Part shown: positions 39,097-40,778 of the stretch, piece after piece
Position numbering within the stretch: the first letter of the stretch is position 1
How the letters are laid out: each line of letters begins with the position of its first letter
From: Spongospora subterranea f. sp. subterranea
Taxonomy: Eukaryota; Endomyxa: Phytomyxea; Phytomyxea; Plasmodiophorida
Length of the DNA: 40,778 nt
Direction: 5' to 3'
Assembly: GCA_049724395.1 (NCBI GenBank)
Contig: JAUGWO010000219.1
Coordinates: 1 to 40,778 of the forward strand
Translations under genes and position numbers: made by a program
Notes under the pieces: model-generated
The model's input: only the letters and a program-made list of their open reading frames with translations
What the model was told of the DNA's origin: nothing
Databases searched by the model: none

Positions 39097-40194
39097 ATGG
39101 CAACTGTTCTCTGTCTGGACGTTCCCGCTGGAACCCAGGTCGGCATTGATCTGAACAGCTGGAAGGTGGGCGACCGATTCCAGGGCATAACAGGTGTCCC
39201 GCCTGGAGCACACTACTTGTATTTTGCGAGCTCCGATGATGATGGCGCGCTGGTATCCGGCCTGTTCCTGTACGTCGCCCGTGATGACCACGTCTGGGTC
39301 GGACGATGGTCGACTTTCACCGAACAGATTCTACCGCTAACAGATATTGAAGAAATTGACAGATATCGCAATGGTAGATTGTTTGATACTGTGGGATCAT
39401 TTTTTTTCGCAAGTTTTGATCGCTGTTTAGGCGTGAGAACAACATGATTTCGACTATAATCTTGGGCGGTATCCAATGGACATTCTTCAATCTTGGACGG
39501 CGCTCTCGAACCATATTGATTCAAGAACAATCGCTGAATATCGGCGCCAATAAATTCCCTATTCGTTCCGTTGACTGCACCAGGTGGCGAGGAGTCGACG
39601 ATAATGTCTCGCGAACTTATTTCACGGATTTGTCGTTGCCTAGGACGGTTCATGAACCAGGAGAAGTTACAGCCGTCAACCTTGATAGGTCCTCGCAATT
39701 TGAGGAACTAATCGCCAAACGGTTTGCCGGTAATGAAGCCCTCGTGCTCGGTGAGCTTCAGTTCGCGTTCGTTGCTTTCCTGCTTGGTCGTTGTCGACGC
39801 TTTCGATCAATGGAAAACTTTGGTTCGATTACTTTGCTCATGTGAGAGGGCTCTTTGCGCCGACTTCCTAGTTCTTCGCAGACTTTATTGGTAGCTCGTC
39901 CCATTTCCCGTTTCGAAATTGGTTGTTGATCGTAATTCAGACACATTGCGTGCACAAGTTGATCAAGCTCCCGCCAAGTTTTTCCAGTCCAGCTGACGTC
40001 CAGGAACTTTCTGCATCGCTCTCTTTCTGATCTCTTCGACTGGGCCAAGACACCGGGCTCAAGATTGTCTCCAACAATTTCGCCTGGCAGTTGAGTCCAA
40101 ATTCCATTGTCTGTTCTCTACCGAGCCCATCCTGAACGACGATGGCCGTTTCGATCCCGATGATGAAGACGCCCCTGCAATTGTCGAATTATAA
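39097..40194 (+). CDS. AAR2: AAR2 homologue (U5 snRNP assembly factor), with introns and frame slips
   Basis: AAR2 binds Prp8 during cytoplasmic assembly of the U5 snRNP. Exon 1 starts at the ATG at 39097 and carries the N-terminal domain: PAGTQVGIDLNSWKVG, VPPGAHYLYFAS and VWVGRWSTFTEQ. A 64-base GT-AG intron (39374-39437) leads to DYNLGRYPMDILQSW (family LGPYP box) and LSNHIDSRTIAEY. The C-terminal domain follows: VLGELQFAFVAFLLG, VDAFDQWKTLVRLLC, a likely 50-base intron (39891-39940), AQVDQAPAKFF, NFLHRSLSDLFDW and the acidic end DPDDEDAPAIVEL. Spacing to human AAR2 is well kept. About five frame slips separate these blocks, several at short homopolymers (for example CC near 39990 and GG near 40050). 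Either the gene is decaying or the sequence contains small indel errors. Confidence 0.9.
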
Positions 40195-40353
40195 TGTCCC
40201 CTTTCTTTAAATGAAAAGCTATTTATAAACAAAAACGATTTTTATCAAAAGCATCATCAAAATCATAATTTATTCACCGCTTATCAAGGGCCGAAGACTC
40301 TTGTAGATCCACTTAGATTTTCGCCGAAAACGGCGCCACAATCACTTGGCAAT

Positions 40354-40778
40354 ATGTCACGAAACCGCACCAGACCGTCCCCAGACGCGAAAATCGAGAC
40401 GTCGATTATCGTCCCGACCTACCGCGAAGCGGCGAATATTCCCGAGTTGATCAGGCGTGTGTTCGCTGGCCTCGGTGCGCGTTCGCAGTCAACCGAAATC
40501 ATCGTCGTCGACGACAATTCCAATGACGGTTCGGTTGAAGCAGTCAGTGGACTCGTCGATGAAGGGTATCGAGTACGAATCATTGTCAGAACTGACGAAC
40601 GTGGGTTAAGCAGTGCCTGTTCCAGGGTTCAACGAGGTACTTTGTCCCGATATTTTTGTAGTTGCGGTCCACGTTTTTTTAACGACTCGCGTTCAGGCAA
40701 AAGGCGAGCTTCTTCTATGCATGGATGCCGATCTTCAGCACCCTCCTGAAAGTATTCTGAGCTGATCGACGCCATCGA
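40354..40778 (+). CDS. DPM1: Dolichol-phosphate mannosyltransferase, N-terminal part, cut by window end
   Basis: DPM1 transfers mannose from GDP-mannose to dolichol phosphate at the ER for N-glycans and GPI anchors. From the ATG at 40354 the GT2 fold starts: KIETSIIVPTYREAANIPEL, then the nucleotide-binding IIVVDDNSNDGS. Next come RTDERGLSSA and, in a neighbouring frame, GFNE. A 59-base GT-AG intron (40638-40696, with TTTTTTAAC upstream of the acceptor) leads to AKGELLLCMDADLQHPPESI, which holds the metal-binding DAD motif. One frame slip lies before GFNE (near 40617-40630) and another after HPPESI, where a single C restores PELIDAI. The right end of the gene is outside the window. The gene lies 159 bases downstream of AAR2 on the same strand. 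Confidence 0.88.

Noticed and set aside
39213-40048. Minus-strand frames opposite AAR2
   Set aside because: The plus strand carries clear AAR2 homology blocks through the same DNA.
1-40778. CRISPR arrays, bacterial operons and phage features
   Set aside because: No short regularly spaced direct repeats with unique spacers were found; introns, LINE and LTR fossils show the DNA is eukaryotic.

Overview
The window is nuclear DNA of a eukaryote. It has spliceosomal introns of about 50-64 bases, a U5 snRNP assembly factor (AAR2), a dolichol-phosphate mannose synthase (DPM1), an alpha-kinase and a dense load of eukaryotic transposable elements. Several genes encode proteins with clear signal peptides and no recognised domain, which suggests a parasitic or osmotrophic protist. 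The transposon mix (plant/oomycete-type mariner, oomycete-like pogo, Crypton-like recombinases) and short introns would fit an oomycete or a plasmodiophorid-type rhizarian. This placement is inference.

Layout. Positions 1-9.4 kb are a graveyard of mobile elements. They hold a hAT transposase whose BED finger lies inverted between long inverted repeats (97-2704), a diverged tyrosine recombinase copy (3092-4345) beside a cluster of regularly spaced palindromes (4291-4445), a pogo-like transposase (4490-7417) split by a Ty3/gypsy fossil (5655-6957), and a mariner with both ends and its TA duplication (7470-9392).

Positions 10-28 kb hold the secreted-protein genes. A two-gene unit (10085-11870) codes for a 123-aa and a 366-aa secreted protein. 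It recurs at 23223-27710, where the larger gene has grown to 1273 aa by gaining a Q/H-rich 270-bp repeat array between signal peptide and conserved domain. Between the two copies lie an apparently intact 669-aa tyrosine recombinase (14470-16479), a 470-aa secreted protein (16949-18361) and a Ty1/copia fossil (18790-20340).

Positions 28-36 kb are again repeat-rich: a LINE 3' part, integrase fossils, the C-terminal end of an alpha-kinase, a 42-bp minisatellite of about 19 units and small GC-rich, bacterial-looking patches. Positions 36.4-40.8 kb hold a low-complexity secreted protein, then a compact housekeeping stretch with AAR2 and DPM1 on the plus strand.

Two themes run through the window. 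First, local inverted duplications of coding DNA recur (hAT, tyrosine recombinase, the 36-kb secreted gene); two of them place an inverted copy of an internal coding segment just past the stop codon, so the transcript could fold into a long hairpin. Second, the conserved host genes AAR2, DPM1 and alpha-kinase contain frame slips that mostly sit at short homopolymers, so uncorrected sequencing error is a serious alternative to pseudogenisation.
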